A stretch of 64,000 nucleotides of DNA from Beta vulgaris subsp. vulgaris (GCF_026745355.1 NC_079207.1:8287238-8351237); one strand, 5' to 3'. Positions 26,212 through 38,532 are shown, numbered from the stretch's first letter. Notes: generated from the sequence alone by a model not told the origin. Made by a program: numbers and translations.

Positions 26212-26752
26212 CGGATCATTTACTCAAAATATACGTTCTTTTCTATTTTAAGTACTCATGATTTTTTTTATTGTTCTTAATCTAACAATAGATGTTTGGT
26301 TGGTTATACCCATAACATGTCGTACTCGTTCTTTTACTCAAAATATATGTTTTTTTTTATATTGTTCACATATAAACTATATGTTCTTTTATACTTTATG
26401 GTATGCTCTATTTTGTTCCTTCATTATATAATATCATATACTCCTATTGTATTGTTCGTTGGTTATGCTCTTTTACTCGTAGTTTCTTCTTCTTTACTTA
26501 TATATAAAGTCTTGTAATGGTTCATTTACTTATTGCTCATACACATACAACAACATAAACAATGGCAAAGCCTTAGCTTAATTCCAATCTTTATTCTTCA
26601 TAATATACAAATTGTTTATTCACTTAAAACGTAGGTCCTCTTTTATATTATATTTCTCTATAATCATTTAAGTGTAACACTTTGACTTTTGCACTATTTA
26701 CACACCTCACTTTGACCGTGTTCTTTTACTAATATATAAAAACAAAAATAAT

Positions 26753-26875
<123 letters not shown>

Positions 26876-27597
26876 ATGTTAGTGGATTTATTTCAATGAA
26901 TATTTTTCATAATACCAATTTTTTATAGTATTTATAAATATATAATTGGAGATATAATAGTCAAAGTTGTGATGAATTGACAAACGTGAAAATTAAACGA
27001 TCGTACTTATTTAGAAACATAGAAAGTATTCTTTTACTTCTTGTTACATGCTCTATTAGGTCTTATAGAAAGACATGATATGTTCTTTTACTTTATGTCA
27101 CCAATTAGCTCACAAGCAAATTGGAAAAATCTGAGCATCCAATCTAGTCAATTGTAGAGGTATTGAAAGCAGACTTGACTCTTTGAGTAGACTTTTGAAT
27201 GAGAAATTAAAGTTCATGCTCTCAATTTTGATTCAAGAAAGCTTTAAAGCACTTGGAAAAAAAGGAAGGCATTACTTTGCTATATCACTAGACTGTAGAC
27301 CCCTTCAAAAGTTGTTGTCAAGAGATGTTAAAACAACGAGTGTCCAATTCCCCGTCAAAAGAAAAAAAACTAACAAATAAATGAGTGTCAAATAATGAAG
27401 TATAAATTACTTTTCTTAAAAAATTAATTGAGAGTTTTTTCACTTTAGGTATCTAATAAAGTGAGACCAAATGAGAAGATGAACTTAATTTTAGTATTTG
27501 GACTTTGTGCACTTAAAATCAATTTCGTTATTAATAATTATGGGTTGTTAAATGACGCCTTAATTGGTTTTACTTACTAGCGTCTGTATATATACTT

Positions 27598-28261
27598 TTT
27601 TTTGTGTGACAGGAAGAAAAATAATTTCATTCATAAGGGATAGCCAAACGGCACTTACAATCAATTCCTCAAAAATCGAAAATTCCAACATAGGTATATA
27701 ACACCTTAGAACTAGATACATCGCAGATTTGATAAAAAATAGCCTTAATAAAAAACTTTATCTGAATCAATACAATCTGTGAGTTCGTCCTGATTCGGCT
27801 TAGCTTCCGCTGATGCATAGTCGTTTGGGTGAAAATACTTCCATTGTCTTCTAGATTCTTACAGAGAATAGTGATTGTTAGATCTTCCTTCTTCATTAGA
27901 CGAACAAAAAAAGAAATGAAACATCCTAAAATAAATACCATCTTAATGATGGGATATACTTATTGGAAGCAATTAAAAAGTTTTTTGGAATTACCACCGG
28001 TACGAACACCAGTGGAAGCCCCTAGAAAGATCCACATTTGAGACCAAAAAGAAAAGTGATGAAAAAACAAAGAGAAAGAAGAAAGAATGAAGGAAAAACC
28101 TTCAAAAAAAGAAGAAAACCTAGCGACGGAGGCTAGGAAAAAACCCTCCCAAGGAGAAACCCTAGAGAGAAAAACCCTCCCAAGGGGGAAACCCTAGAGA
28201 GAAAAAATTCTCCCAAGGAGAAACCCTAGAGGGAACTTGTTATTATAGGGGGAAGCCGTTT
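27598..28261 (-). mobile_element. Retroposon (family R, copy B) with 16-bp target duplication
   Basis: GTCTGTATATATACTT flanks it exactly at 27582-27597 and 28262-28277. On the minus strand it ends in an A run (T run at 27596-27604), so it arrived by target-primed reverse transcription. Its last ~290 bp match copies A and C. Its 5' part carries the AAACCCTAGAG tandem repeat. No coding domain was recognised; it may be the 3' part of a LINE. Confidence 0.75.
28128..28235. repeat. Tandem repeat, three units of about 37 bp
   Basis: Units centred on CTCCCAAGGAGAAACCCTAG followed by an AGAGAAAAA spacer, with small changes between units. It is inside retroposon copy B. Confidence 0.8.
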
Positions 28262-28341
28262 GTCTGTATATATACTTATCCCCACCTCTATGTATTTATT
28301 TTAGGACATTCAATTTCTTTTTTTGTTTGTTTGAAAGAGTA

Positions 28342-28630
28342 AGATCTAACAATCTCTATTCTCTGTAAGAATCTAGAAGACAACAAAGTATTTTCACCCA
28401 AACGACTATACATCAGCGGAAGTTAAGTCGTCGAATAAGAGCAAACACTCACAAATTGTATTACTTCAGATGGAGTTTTTTTATTAAGGTTATTTTTAAT
28501 CTAATATGTTATGTATCTAAATCTAAGGTGTTATATACTTGTGTTGAAATTTTCGATTTTTTAGAAATTGATTAGTGTCGTTTGACTATCACGTATAAAT
28601 GAAATCCTTTTTTTTCTATCAAAAAAAAAA
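28342..28630 (+). mobile_element. Retroposon family R, copy C, truncated
   Basis: Same sequence as copy A and the inverse of copy B, ending AAATGAAATCC and a short A-rich tail at 28620-28630. It lies 64 bp from the right flank of copy B, so B and C form an inverted pair. Confidence 0.7.
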
Positions 28631-28674
28631 TATTTACTCCTATCTAAAATATGCACAATTTCCAGTGCATACCT

Positions 28675-28782
28675 TCTTGATGAGAAATTGGGGGATCCTT
28701 TTTGAAAGGGGTGAGATTCGAACCCCTGTCATCGAAGTGGGAGGAAAGACCTTATAACCACTTGACTAACCTTGATCCTCTA
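28675..28782 (-). mobile_element. tRNA-derived SINE (family 6), copy 1
   Basis: On the minus strand GAGGATCAAGGTTAGTCAAG begins it, box A-like TAGTCAAGTGGTTATAAG follows and box B-like GGGGTTCGAATCTCACCCC closes the tRNA-like head. The body matches 39350-39462. Confidence 0.75.
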
Positions 28783-29861
28783 ATAAAATCTATAAGTATA
28801 TGGGATGTCTGTTCATGTAATCTTATTTAAATCAACATTTATGTGGCTTTGATTTCTTTTGAATTTAATTTAATCTTATTTAAATATAATGTGGTAAGGA
28901 ACCAAAATTTGGTAGAAATTGAAGAATCAACATAAAATTAGTTGGATTACCTCGTCTTTTCACCTTAGTAGTCCATCTGTCATTCTCTTTGATATATTAC
29001 TACCTCCATTTCTTTTTAGTATACCAAATACTGTTTTTTCTATTTTTGATAACATGAAACCAATTTTGCTAAATATTAACAATATAATATATTCTCTACA
29101 ACCATAACAACGCCAAAATCATAATTCCAATAGATTAGGGTCGGCTGTGAGTATCAAAATTGCTATATCTTCAATATCTATATAGATTATCTGACTCCAT
29201 TCTCCTATGTCAATTGTTATATTTCCTCGCAAACCCAATTTCTTTTTATCCTATACTCTCCATCCAAGTTATCTTTAGCTTCTCAGCCAAACTCTTTACT
29301 ACCTTTGTCTATTCATCCTCTTCTCAATGTCTTATCATATATAGCCAAATTAAACCAATGTTAACTTTTTTTGTTTTATGATTATTAAACCAATGTAACT
29401 TAATTTCTCTTTTGTCATCTTTTACATTTTCTTCCAAATATATACATTTTAAAGTATATCCTTTCCTTTCCTTTAAACTATCACCATAACTTCCTTTATT
29501 TCAACAACAAGACAAATGTTGTAGTAAGAACCACAATATATTCTAAATATATCTCACCACTCACAATTCATTACATAAACAAGGTCTATATTTTTTAGTG
29601 CACTAGTTTATGTCGTTTATATTACTAGGTGGAGATAAAAGTTCATTCAACCATATCCACAATTTATAGAGCATAACAACAAAAACATCCACAAAAACAT
29701 AAAAAATATTCCATGAAAAAAAGGCAGAATCTAGAATTATATATTTTCTAATATCAACTTCTACATATATTCTCACCCCACCCCAAATCCCAATAACACA
29801 AACCAAGCACTAGTGATATCCTAAAACTTCATATTTTTTCTCTCCCAAATAACAAAACAAA

Positions 29862-30566
29862 ATGTTACCTACAACTTCACTTCCTCAACACCTCATTTCA
29901 GCTAATCTTCCTAGAAGAATGTTACTACTAAACTCCCCAAATTCTCACCCAAATCCAGCACCACCACCAGCAGACTATGTTACATACCCTTCGTCGCGAC
30001 GCGGTAGCAGTATTGATGCTGATGTTGTCATGATCTTTTCAGTGTTGTTATGTTTGCTAATCTTCTCCATATGTGTAAACTGCTTAATTAGATGTATGCT
30101 TAAGTGCTTTGTTGTGATTACTGCCCAAGATCAGTCTAACCTACAAAAGAAAATTATTAGTAATGGTGTGGATAAAAGAGCATTAAGGACATTTCCAGTG
30201 GTGAAATACTCTAAGGAAGTTAAGATTCAAGGGTTGAGTACAGAATGTGTGATTTGTTTGTCAGAGTTTAAAGGAGGAGAAAAAGTGAGGATTTTACCAA
30301 AATGTAACCATGGATTTCATGTTCATTGCATTGATAAGTGGCTTAGTTCTCAATCTTCTTGCCCTACTTGTAGGCAGTCTTTGGTTGACACTTGTCAGAA
30401 GATTATTGGATGTGATGTTGATAATCATCATCATCATACATCATCATCATCATCATCATCAACAACAACATCATCATCTATATCATCATCAATAACATCT
30501 TTTCCTAGTGACACAATTGCAATCAATATTTTGCCACTTGAAAGGGAAGATTTTGTTAGAGATTGA
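29862..30566 (+). CDS. RING-H2 finger protein, ATL family, copy 1
   Basis: An intronless gene of 234 residues with the ATL layout. A short N-terminus is followed by one membrane segment (about 55-80, [20 protein letters not shown]), the GLD-type motif as [16 protein letters not shown] (102-117), then a complete RING-H2. The zinc ligands are C129, C132, C148, H150, H153, C156, C167 and C170, with the Pro-containing ECVICLSEF and the Trp of DKWLSS. ATL proteins are membrane-anchored E3 ubiquitin ligases, many of them stress or defence induced. The C-terminus is low complexity (His run, then Ser/Thr). The ATG is the first in the leader, after CAAAACAAA. It is nearly collinear with copies 2 and 3. 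The first Leu of GLD is Val here. The substrate is unknown, and the match to a single Arabidopsis ATL is not resolved (ATL78/79-like). Confidence 0.93.
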   Translation: MLPTTSLPQHLISANLPRRMLLLNSPNSHPNPAPPPADYVTYPSSRRGSSIDADVVMIFSVLLCLLIFSICVNCLIRCMLKCFVVITAQDQSNLQKKIISNGVDKRALRTFPVVKYSKEVKIQGLSTECVICLSEFKGGEKVRILPKCNHGFHVHCIDKWLSSQSSCPTCRQSLVDTCQKIIGCDVDNHHHHTSSSSSSSTTTSSSISSSITSFPSDTIAINILPLEREDFVRD

Positions 30567-30873
30567 AGTGGGTATATATATTTGTTAAAACTTCAATTTT
30601 GTGGCTTTTGATTTGTCAAAGTGGACAATTTATTAGCCAACTAATTACCTTGACTAGGAAAATTTAGAAGTTCTCTAATTGCTGTACAAAGATATACATG
30701 TTCATTATACTTTTTGTGTATTTTGTCCAAATGATACAAAGAATTCACAATTAGCCATATTTTTTCGGTACTTCTGTAATTAATTTGTTGCTTCAATTGG
30801 TCTGAGATAATACGCGCTCTGTTGATTGGAGAAGCGACAATTGTTGTTCTCCTCCAAGAGTCCAGTTTATATA

Positions 30874-30963
30874 CTACTTCTGTTTTCTATTATTTGCAAT
30901 GATTAGACATTTTTCCTCTTTATTTTATGTCAAATCGATGCACATAATAAAAAACGGAAGTAG
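30874..30963. mobile_element. Small Stowaway MITE
   Basis: Ends CTACTTCTGTTTTCTATTAT and, from the right, CTACTTCCGTTTTTTATTAT, with TA on both flanks. It is 90 bp, about 300 bp downstream of ATL copy 1. Confidence 0.8.
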
Positions 30964-31319
30964 TACTTAACAAGCATCTATTATACATCCAATTAAGTAT
31001 ATGTGCAACTGGCTTGGTGCGTGCATCATATATGCCGGTACATGTCATGCTCAAGTATTCTCAAAGTACCTTGGTCATACCTATTTATTCCTAGTATAAC
31101 AAGAGAAGTGATTAGTCTATAAAACAAGCTTATATTAACTATGCGCGCGAAAATATATGTAAGTATACTACTGAAGTCTATAGTTAGGACTTAGGAGAGA
31201 AGGCAAAAACCCATCTTGCCAGAAGCTACACACACATTGCTACAACAAGAGGAATATAATACAGCTTTGAAATGTAAACCTCACAAGTCAATCACATACA
31301 GTCATACATAAGACTTTCT

Positions 31320-31545
31320 CGAGGGAGAGGTGGTAGCTCAATGGAGTACCATACCGAATTCCAGTTACCATGATTCGAATCCTCATTCCAGTTACCATGA
31401 TTCGAATCCTCATTCCAACAATATGTTGGGACATTTACTTTTAGGTTGTTTGGCCTTGTACCCAACCTTTGACTGGTGTGTCCTGTAGGCTAGTAGTACT
31501 AGCTTAATAGGGGTTGGTATTCACACTAATTATCTTTCCTAATAA
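31320..31545 (+). mobile_element. tRNA-derived SINE (family 7) with duplicated box B
   Basis: Box A-like GTGGTAGCTCAATGG is followed by two head-to-tail copies of a 27-bp unit carrying ATGATTCGAATCCTC (31361-31387, 31388-31414). The body then runs through GGGACATTTACTTTTAGG to an AATAATAATAA tail. Confidence 0.7.
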
Positions 31546-31920
31546 TAATAAAAAAATACATAAGACTTCCTCCTTAAGTTAGAGTATGTAAACCACAAAT
31601 GCCCAATTTACATTAAAGATGATTGAATTGTTGTTTCCCTATATGGCTCTATTGCCCTTGATGAAAGATTAGTGAAGTGACAACTCGTGCAGTCCTACGA
31701 ACATAAGTAATAGAAAGATTCCCAATTAGCAACTTGTCATGAAAAAACAATCAGCTTCAACATGCTTCGTTTGAAATGGGATCAACTCCGATACAAATAG
31801 TCTAAAAAGAACCGCATTGGACGAGGAGAGTGACATACACAAAGAAAGCCCACCAATTATACGAATTGTTACCTATTTTTGTAACAGGGGCAAATGCTTC
31901 AATATAGATTTATAGTCTAA

Positions 31921-34900
31921 GTGCTCGTTTGGTATATATGCAAATTTAATTTCTGTGGGAAGTAGTTTCGTTTTCTAGGAAATTACTTATGTAATTCTTA
32001 AGAAATAGCCTAAATTTGTTTGGTTGACATCAAGAAATTTGCAATTTCCATGAATTATGATTGATTAGGGGATTGGCGTGGATAAATAAATTTCCACATT
32101 TTTGTGGGAATTTCAAAGGAATTTTGCACCATTTTTTCAACATCTTGTCAACTAAACAACTTCCCAAATGAGAAAATCATGGGAATTTTCATTGCCTATA
32201 TATATGTATTCATTCTTTGATTGAAGTAAAAGAAGCAATGTACTCAATAGGAAAGTCTAAAGCCCCTGGGGATGACGGTTACCATGCCTTATTCTACCAT
32301 CAGTTTTGGGAGACTATCAAAGTAGATAGAATGCTTTAAATTTGTAAAGGACATCTTCAATAGCCTGGATATGCCGAAAAGATTAAACTCAACTCTCATT
32401 TCTCTAATTCCAAAAATTCAGAACCCAAGTAGACTTCATAATTTCAGGCCTATTGGCCTTGTAAACACTTCTTACAAATTGATCACAAAAATTCTGGTTC
32501 AAAGAATGAGACATCACCTATAAAATATCATCTCCCCCAACCAGAATAGTTTTATTCAGGGGAGGGGTTCGGAGGAAAACTTCATAATTGCTTCGGAGAT
32601 CCTTCATTCCATGAATAAAAAGAAAGGTCGTAAAGGGCTTTTTGCACTAAAATTGGACCTAGAAAAAGCCTATGACAGGATTGAATGACCTTTTATTGAA
32701 CATTGCTTAAAATGCCTGAATTTTACTACTAACACCACAAGACTAATTATGAGCTGCGTAGCCTCCGGGGATACTTCTATCCAAGTGAACGGAAACCGAC
32801 CAAAAACCTTTATAATGACCCGAGGCATTAGACAAGGGGACCCCCCTATCACCCTATCTTTTTATCATCATCTGCCTTGACTACTTGTCTAGGAAGATTC
32901 ATAAAGCTTGCTTGCGTCTCCAAAGCTTGGGCTCCTTTTAAAGTTAGAGGGGGTAGTACAGAGATATCCCACTTATTCTTTGCTGATGACATCCTCCTTT
33001 TCGGGGAAGCTAATGACTCCACCCTTTCCACTATGAAAATCATTCTGAACTCCTTCTTTGATGCCTCGGGGCAGAAGCCTAATGAATCAAAAAGCATGAT
33101 CTATTTCTCTCCCAACACAAATGTGAACATGAAAGATGAATTCGAACAGGAACTTAACATTCTAAGTACCAATGACCTAGGAACCTACCTTGGTTTCCCC
33201 TTGTGTCATAGGAAGCCTTCCAAGAATAAACTAATAAACTTTATCATTGACAAAGTTGCTGCAAAGTTAGCTTCCTGGAAAGCTAAGAGCCTTAACAAAG
33301 CAGGGAGAGCGATTCTTATAAACGCAGCTCTCCAAGCAATCCCTCGCTACTACATGCACCTTTGACTTCCCTGTTGCTATAAAAACAAAACTCGACTCCA
33401 TCTGTAGCAACTTCTTCTGGAACAATAAAAATGATAACAAAAAAATAACTTGGGTAGCCTGGGAAAAAAATCTGTAACAAAAAGGTTAATGGAGGGCTAG
33501 GGTTTACAAATCATAGAAATCTTAATAAGGTGAGCCTTGCGCGCCTGTGCTGGAAACTAGACAACGACTTGATGTGGGCAGGGAACCTTATTAAAGAAAA
33601 ATACATTAACTGATCCTCTAAGCTTTAAAAAAGGGTCTCACATTTGGAAGAGCATATGAGTTGGGTGGGAGACCTACAAGCATAGCAGTGCCTGGGTTGC
33701 AGGTAATGGGAATAATATTAACCTCTGGAATGATAAATGGCTTCACGGAGATAGTGTCAGATCTCTAGTGCATGGGCCCTTAAATATAAATGAAAATGAC
33801 TTATGCCTGAGCTCCATAAAATCCCATGACATCACCTCGGTCTGTTTCATGAACCTCCCCAAAGACCTAGTGGAGAGAGTTAGAGCCATTGAGCTCTCTT
33901 CAAAGACGACCACACATACTCCACCTGGACCATAAAGGGCAAATTCAGCTCAAAAAGTGCCAACTTAACCCTCTTCCCTCCCAACGAGGATGAGGATTGG
34001 GGCTGGATATGGAAGGGCCCAGGCCTTCCAAAACACCAGTTTTTTCATTGGCATGTCTGGTGGAATCGAATGCCAACTAACGATAACATCAATTATAAAG
34101 TTAACTCCTACAATAAATTTTGTCCGTTTTGTCCCCATATTGTTGAAAACATGAGCCACATTTTAAGAGACTGCCCTAGGGTCATTCAGGTTTGGGACGA
34201 AAAGAACGAACACCATAACACCACTATACCATTCAAGGAGTGGTTAAAAGAAAAAATCACAAATAATGTTAACCACCCTCTAAATGGGTTCCTCCAGAAG
34301 TGGACTTCCTATTCACATTATGGGGCCTCTGGTTAAGGCGCAACGCATGGGTTTTCACCAAGAGGAACATTTCCTCTTCCATTACAATTAAAAAGTCCAG
34401 TTGGGCCGCCACCGAATGGTTCTACTCCAGGGACCAACCTAAGGTGGGAAAAGCACCCAACCCTTCCCTATCCTCCTTACCCTCCTCTTCCTCCTTAACA
34501 TATGTTCCCCGCAACTCCCTTGGTCCGAATAGCGAGCCAGTTTGGGCCCCTCCCCCGGCATCTAGCTACCCTGAAAATTAATGTGGACAGTTCCTTTCTT
34601 GTGTTATAAAAAAAACGTGTTTAGCGGGAATCTGCCGAGACCCCTATGGTAAGTGGCAGAGTGCAGTTTTCTTGAGCACTTATTGTTCTAACGCCATGGA
34701 AGCTGAATTAAGAGGTACATTAATGGCTATCAAGTGGGCAACCAACAAGAATTGGGACCGATGCATTATCGCGTCGGATTGTGCAAATGCGTTAGAGGAA
34801 ATAAAAAGCAATAGGACTATCAAGAATATTGTTTGTAATGTTGTTCATGATTGTAGGGCATTGCTCCAAGGAAATCCCGGTCTAGAGCTGCAGTATGAAG

Positions 34901-35153
34901 GTAGACTCGCCAACAAGCTTGCGGATTCAGCAGCAAAGTATGGACAAGGGAGGACCGTAGGCTTTAATGTTTTGCATGAACTTTGTATCCCTCCCCCGGA
35001 TTGTATCAAGTTTTTAGATGCAGACTTGCGTAATTGTAATATTGGTAGCATGGTGCGTGATCACTCAGACCATGGCTAAGATGTTGGATTTGAGGCTTTA
35101 GTTATATATATATCTGTTCTTGTTTCCTCAAAAAAAAAAAACCAAACAAACAC
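31921..35153. mobile_element. Harbinger-like MITE split by a LINE
   Basis: The left end GTGCTCGTTTGGTAT and the right end read inward, GTGTTTGTTTGGTTT, form an imperfect inverted repeat. TAA flanks both (31918-31920, 35154-35156). The left ~300 bp is non-coding. The decayed LINE fills the rest, having landed very near the right terminus. Confidence 0.5.
32250..35141 (+). pseudogene. 5'-truncated, decayed LINE (RT, zf-RVT, RNase H)
   Basis: Plus-strand fragments in order: reverse transcriptase from about 32250 (KAPGDDGYH, then FFADDILLFGEA around 32970-33010, the catalytic F/YADD box, within an open piece 32877-33365), a zinc-binding domain (34070-34336: FCPFCPHIVENMSHILRDCPR) and RNase H (34672-35079: AMEAELRGTLMAIKWA, IIASDCANALEEI, NKLADSAAKYG). 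A poly(A) ends it at 35130-35141. Frameshifts and stops separate the pieces and the endonuclease is missing, so it is dead. Its RNase H differs from the element at 61529, so it is a different LINE lineage. Confidence 0.85.
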
Positions 35154-35196
35154 TAAGATTATTGGAGAACATCTTAGTTTTCTAATCAATTACTTG

Positions 35197-35761
35197 TAGA
35201 GGTGGCAAACGGGTCGGGTACGGGTCATGTTAAAACGGGTCGGGTCACAATCGGGTTAATTTTTGTTCATGTCAGGCCGGGCCAGGTGGGGTTGTTCGTG
35301 TACGGGTTAATATTGGGTCCATGAGATTTCGGGTCATCTCGGGTCGGGTTAGAACGAGTCGGGTTAGATCAGGTTTTCAATCTCCCAAATAAATAAAACA
35401 CATATAAAACTAATGAGAGTAGATTAAATAATTCATGGACAGTGGCTAAATTATATATAATATTTCAATATAATATTTTCCTTAAATTTGTTTAAAAAGT
35501 AACTAATATGACAACTTTTTAAGTCGGGTTCGGGTTGTGGTCATCATTATCGAGTCATTTTCGGATCGGGTATATTCGGAGGGTAGATTCGGGTTCGAGT
35601 CATCATATTCAGGTCTATTTTAATTCGGATCGGGTTTGGGTCGGGTCGGGTTATTTTGGGTTTCGGGTCTTATTCGGGTCGTTATTTTCGGGTGAAAAAC
35701 GGGTTTCGGGTCGGGTATTTTGGGTCGAGTCAACAAGTACGGGTCAATTTTGCCGGCTATA
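35197..35761. mobile_element. hAT-like non-autonomous element, GGGTC-rich
   Basis: Perfect 8-bp duplication ATTACTTG (35189-35196, 35762-35769). The ends TAGAGGTGGCAAA and, from the right, TATAGCCGGCAAA are inverted. Inside near both ends are dense CGGGTC/CGGGTT words. No transposase is seen. Confidence 0.85.
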
Positions 35762-35999
35762 ATTACTTGGTTCATTCGCTTCTTTATAACAATGTTCGAT
35801 CTTTAATGTCCACTTTGTTGTCTTGATCTTATCCTAGAAATATATAATCCTAGTAGGAAATCTTCTGTAAAATCGCCTTCAATAAAATTATGGTATGATC
35901 ACCTTACTTTGTTTCCTAAGACGGCAATTTTATAAGTTAAACAGGTCACTTCATAATTTAAAAGGTCGATTTTATAATAAATTATGGTAAGACCACCTT

Positions 36000-36270
36000 A
36001 CAATAAAAACGTGCTTGTTCTCCTCACTTTTTTTTTTGAACTTTTCTTATTTTTTCAGAATATTTTTGAAATTTCTCATCTTTTCTTATTAATTATGAAG
36101 TTTTGTTAACTATTCCTAACTCTTCGTCTTTTTTCTAAACATTTCTTAGTAATTTTTATATAGAGCTTTTTTTTAATCTTTTATGACCCTTTCTTATATT
36201 TTTATCCGAACTTTTCTTATTTTCTTGAACTTTTCTTAACTTTTCTTAACTTTTTTGAACTTTTCTCATA
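36000..36270. repeat. T-rich degenerate repeat
   Basis: Repeated variants of GAACTTTTCTTA and AACTTTTCTTAACTTTT with no ends that would define a mobile element. Confidence 0.5.
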
Positions 36271-36680
36271 TGTCCTGAAAAATAATCAAAAATAATGTGA
36301 AGAGTACATGTCTATAACATACCTAGTTATATGCCTATTTTTTTATATGGACATCAAAACTTTTACTATAAATTTTAAACTAACATTTTATTGCCGAATT
36401 GGGAACATTTTATAGCATTTAATGGTACTAAAAAATCATAATAAAAATATATAAACATTTCTAGGAGTTTCACAAAAATTGTAATAAAGTTTATTATGTG
36501 GGATTCTTGCTTCCTAAATAAACTTGAGGTCAAACCAAAATTTGTTCGACCTAAAATATCATAAAAGAACCCGACCTAAATCCAACAATATTAACATATG
36601 CAAGGTTGTAAATTTTAACCCATTGAACCCTTTAAATCTAATCGATCAACTTGATTAACTGATTATATAAATTAAACTAA

Positions 36681-37004
36681 GGGCCTGTTCTCCCCAACTT
36701 ATTTTCAGTTCAGTTCAGTTCAGTTCAATTCAGTTCAGTTCAGTTCAGTTCAATTCAGTTCAGTTCAGTTCAGTTCAATTCAGTTCAGTTCAGATCAGTT
36801 CAGTTCAGTTCAGACCACTTCATTTCAGTTCAGTTCAGTTCAGCTCTTGACAATACTTTTACTCTCACATATCACTATTCATTTCATTTCAGTTCAGTTC
36901 AGTTCAGATCAGTTCAGTTCAGATCAGTTCAGTTCAGTTCAATTCAGTTCAGTTCAATTCAGTTCAGTTCAGTTCAGCTGTTTTATGCCGAAAAAAACAA
37001 GCCC
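36681..37004 (+). mobile_element. Harbinger-like MITE with CAGTT pentamer arrays, copy 1
   Basis: It starts GGGCCTGTTCTCCCCAACTT and ends ATGCCGAAAAAAACAAGCCC, flanked by TAA on both sides (36678-36680, 37005-37007). Inside are two arrays of the pentamer CAGTT separated by a unique core (TTGACAATACTTTTACTCTC onward). Sibling copies are at 62951, 63634 and, reversed and longer, 47316. It is 324 bp and non-coding. Confidence 0.88.
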
Positions 37005-37381
37005 TAAGTCTAATATTTTTCCAACCCGTCTAATAAACAAGTGAAGTTCGAGTTAAAATATTACCTTTTGATGCGCCTTTTGCTCTTTACATAAGAGTAA
37101 AGCCATCTATAGGAATTGATTGATCGCGGCTTCGCGGGCTTCCCTTGCTTAGACGAAATGAGGACATTGTCCATGATTTGAGAATAATGTTAGGCAAGTA
37201 ATATTGAAAAGAATGCAAAAGAACACATACATCCCCCACTAAATGGTGGCTCAAACATAAGATATGTATATCTTTTTATGAGAATCTCTCTAAATCCTAT
37301 ATTAAGTACTCTTTAATCTGTAAAGGACATAACTATTTGTTGCTTTTGATTGGATTTAACTATTCTATGGTTAATTAAACT

Positions 37382-38224
37382 CAGTGGCGTATCCAGAAAT
37401 TTGAACCTATGGGTTCGAAAACAAACAAATCACCATTCATCACACCTATATAAGTTTAAGGCGCTCAAAGACAATCTGCCCCTTAAACGCTTCATTTTGG
37501 GCCAAAATTATGGAGAAGTTTCACTAAATTTTTTATTCCAATTATTGGACACATACACTTTCCGAGCATGAGTGCTCAACGTTGAATTACAAAGAATTTT
37601 AATATATGTAAGGTAAAACATTATTTATTTGAGTAATAATCTCGAGATAATAGGATGAAATAGCGAAATAATATACCATATGGCATTATGGTAATACAAT
37701 AAACATTAAAATATAAAAGTAGATTATAGATAGAACATAATTTAATTTATATGATTTCAAATAAAAAATATATATAAACCCCCATCATCATTCTATGTTG
37801 GAGAATTTTTACTGTTATGTTTTGCTTTTGACTAAAACGAAGCAAAGAAAAGAATTAAGAAAAAAAAAGAACCTAACAATCACACAATTTGACAAATTAT
37901 AAATTACTCCTAAACACGTTACTGTAAGGCAATGCACAAGCTAGTAAACATGATCTTAGAGTAAGAGTTGACCTACTACAGTAAACAAACAAAATTGAAG
38001 CCTCGTATGATTTCAATAAATATAATATTATTGCAAAGTGGAAGTTTTTGCCCAGTAAAAGGATCGAACCGAAGACAGACAGGCTACAAGCTAGAAACTT
38101 TAACTTAGGCTTATGACCACCAAGACAAAGTTCTTTCTCCGATATAATACAGCGGTAATAGAAATTTATCTGATCCACTTTGGGTTCAACTGAACCCAGT
38201 GAACCCATAGTGGATCCGACCCTG
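37382..38224. mobile_element. hAT-like non-autonomous element
   Basis: Perfect 8-bp duplication ATTAAACT (37374-37381, 38225-38232). The ends CAGTGGCGTATCC and, from the right, CAGGGTCGGATCC are inverted, with TATGGGTTC near both. It is 843 bp without a transposase and contains a SINE-like piece at 38045-38135. Confidence 0.85.
38045..38135 (-). mobile_element. tRNA-like SINE fragment inside the hAT element
   Basis: On the minus strand CTTGGTGGTCATAAG resembles box A and TCGGTTCGATCCTTTT is a good box B. It is too short and unpaired for a tRNA gene. Confidence 0.55.
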
Positions 38225-38532
38225 ATTAAACTTAAGAGCTGTCCTTTTTTTTGTTAATCAATCGCATAATGATGCCTTTAGTTACCAGCCAAGAAGAGCC
38301 TCCTTCATTGGATAGAACTAGATTGAGATCTAAACTTACGACAAAACTACTAACAAGCGTAAAAAAAAGTGATCTAAAAGTATAACTTGCAACAAAACAT
38401 TACAGATTCTTTTATAAATTTGATGTAGCTAGTACTTTAAAAGAAAGAAATATGATATTAGGAGAAAATCTGACATGTGTATTGAATCGATCATTTTAAG
38501 CTAAGGACGGAGACTTACCAAGTTGTAATATA

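Noticed and set aside
30310..30495. Overlapping frame with Ile/His runs inside ATL copy 1
   Set aside because: Translation of the ATC/CAT trinucleotide tract in another frame of the real gene.
36847..37044. Open frame of repeated SVQFSS units
   Set aside because: It is a translation of the CAGTT array inside a MITE; the same occurs at 62935-63198.
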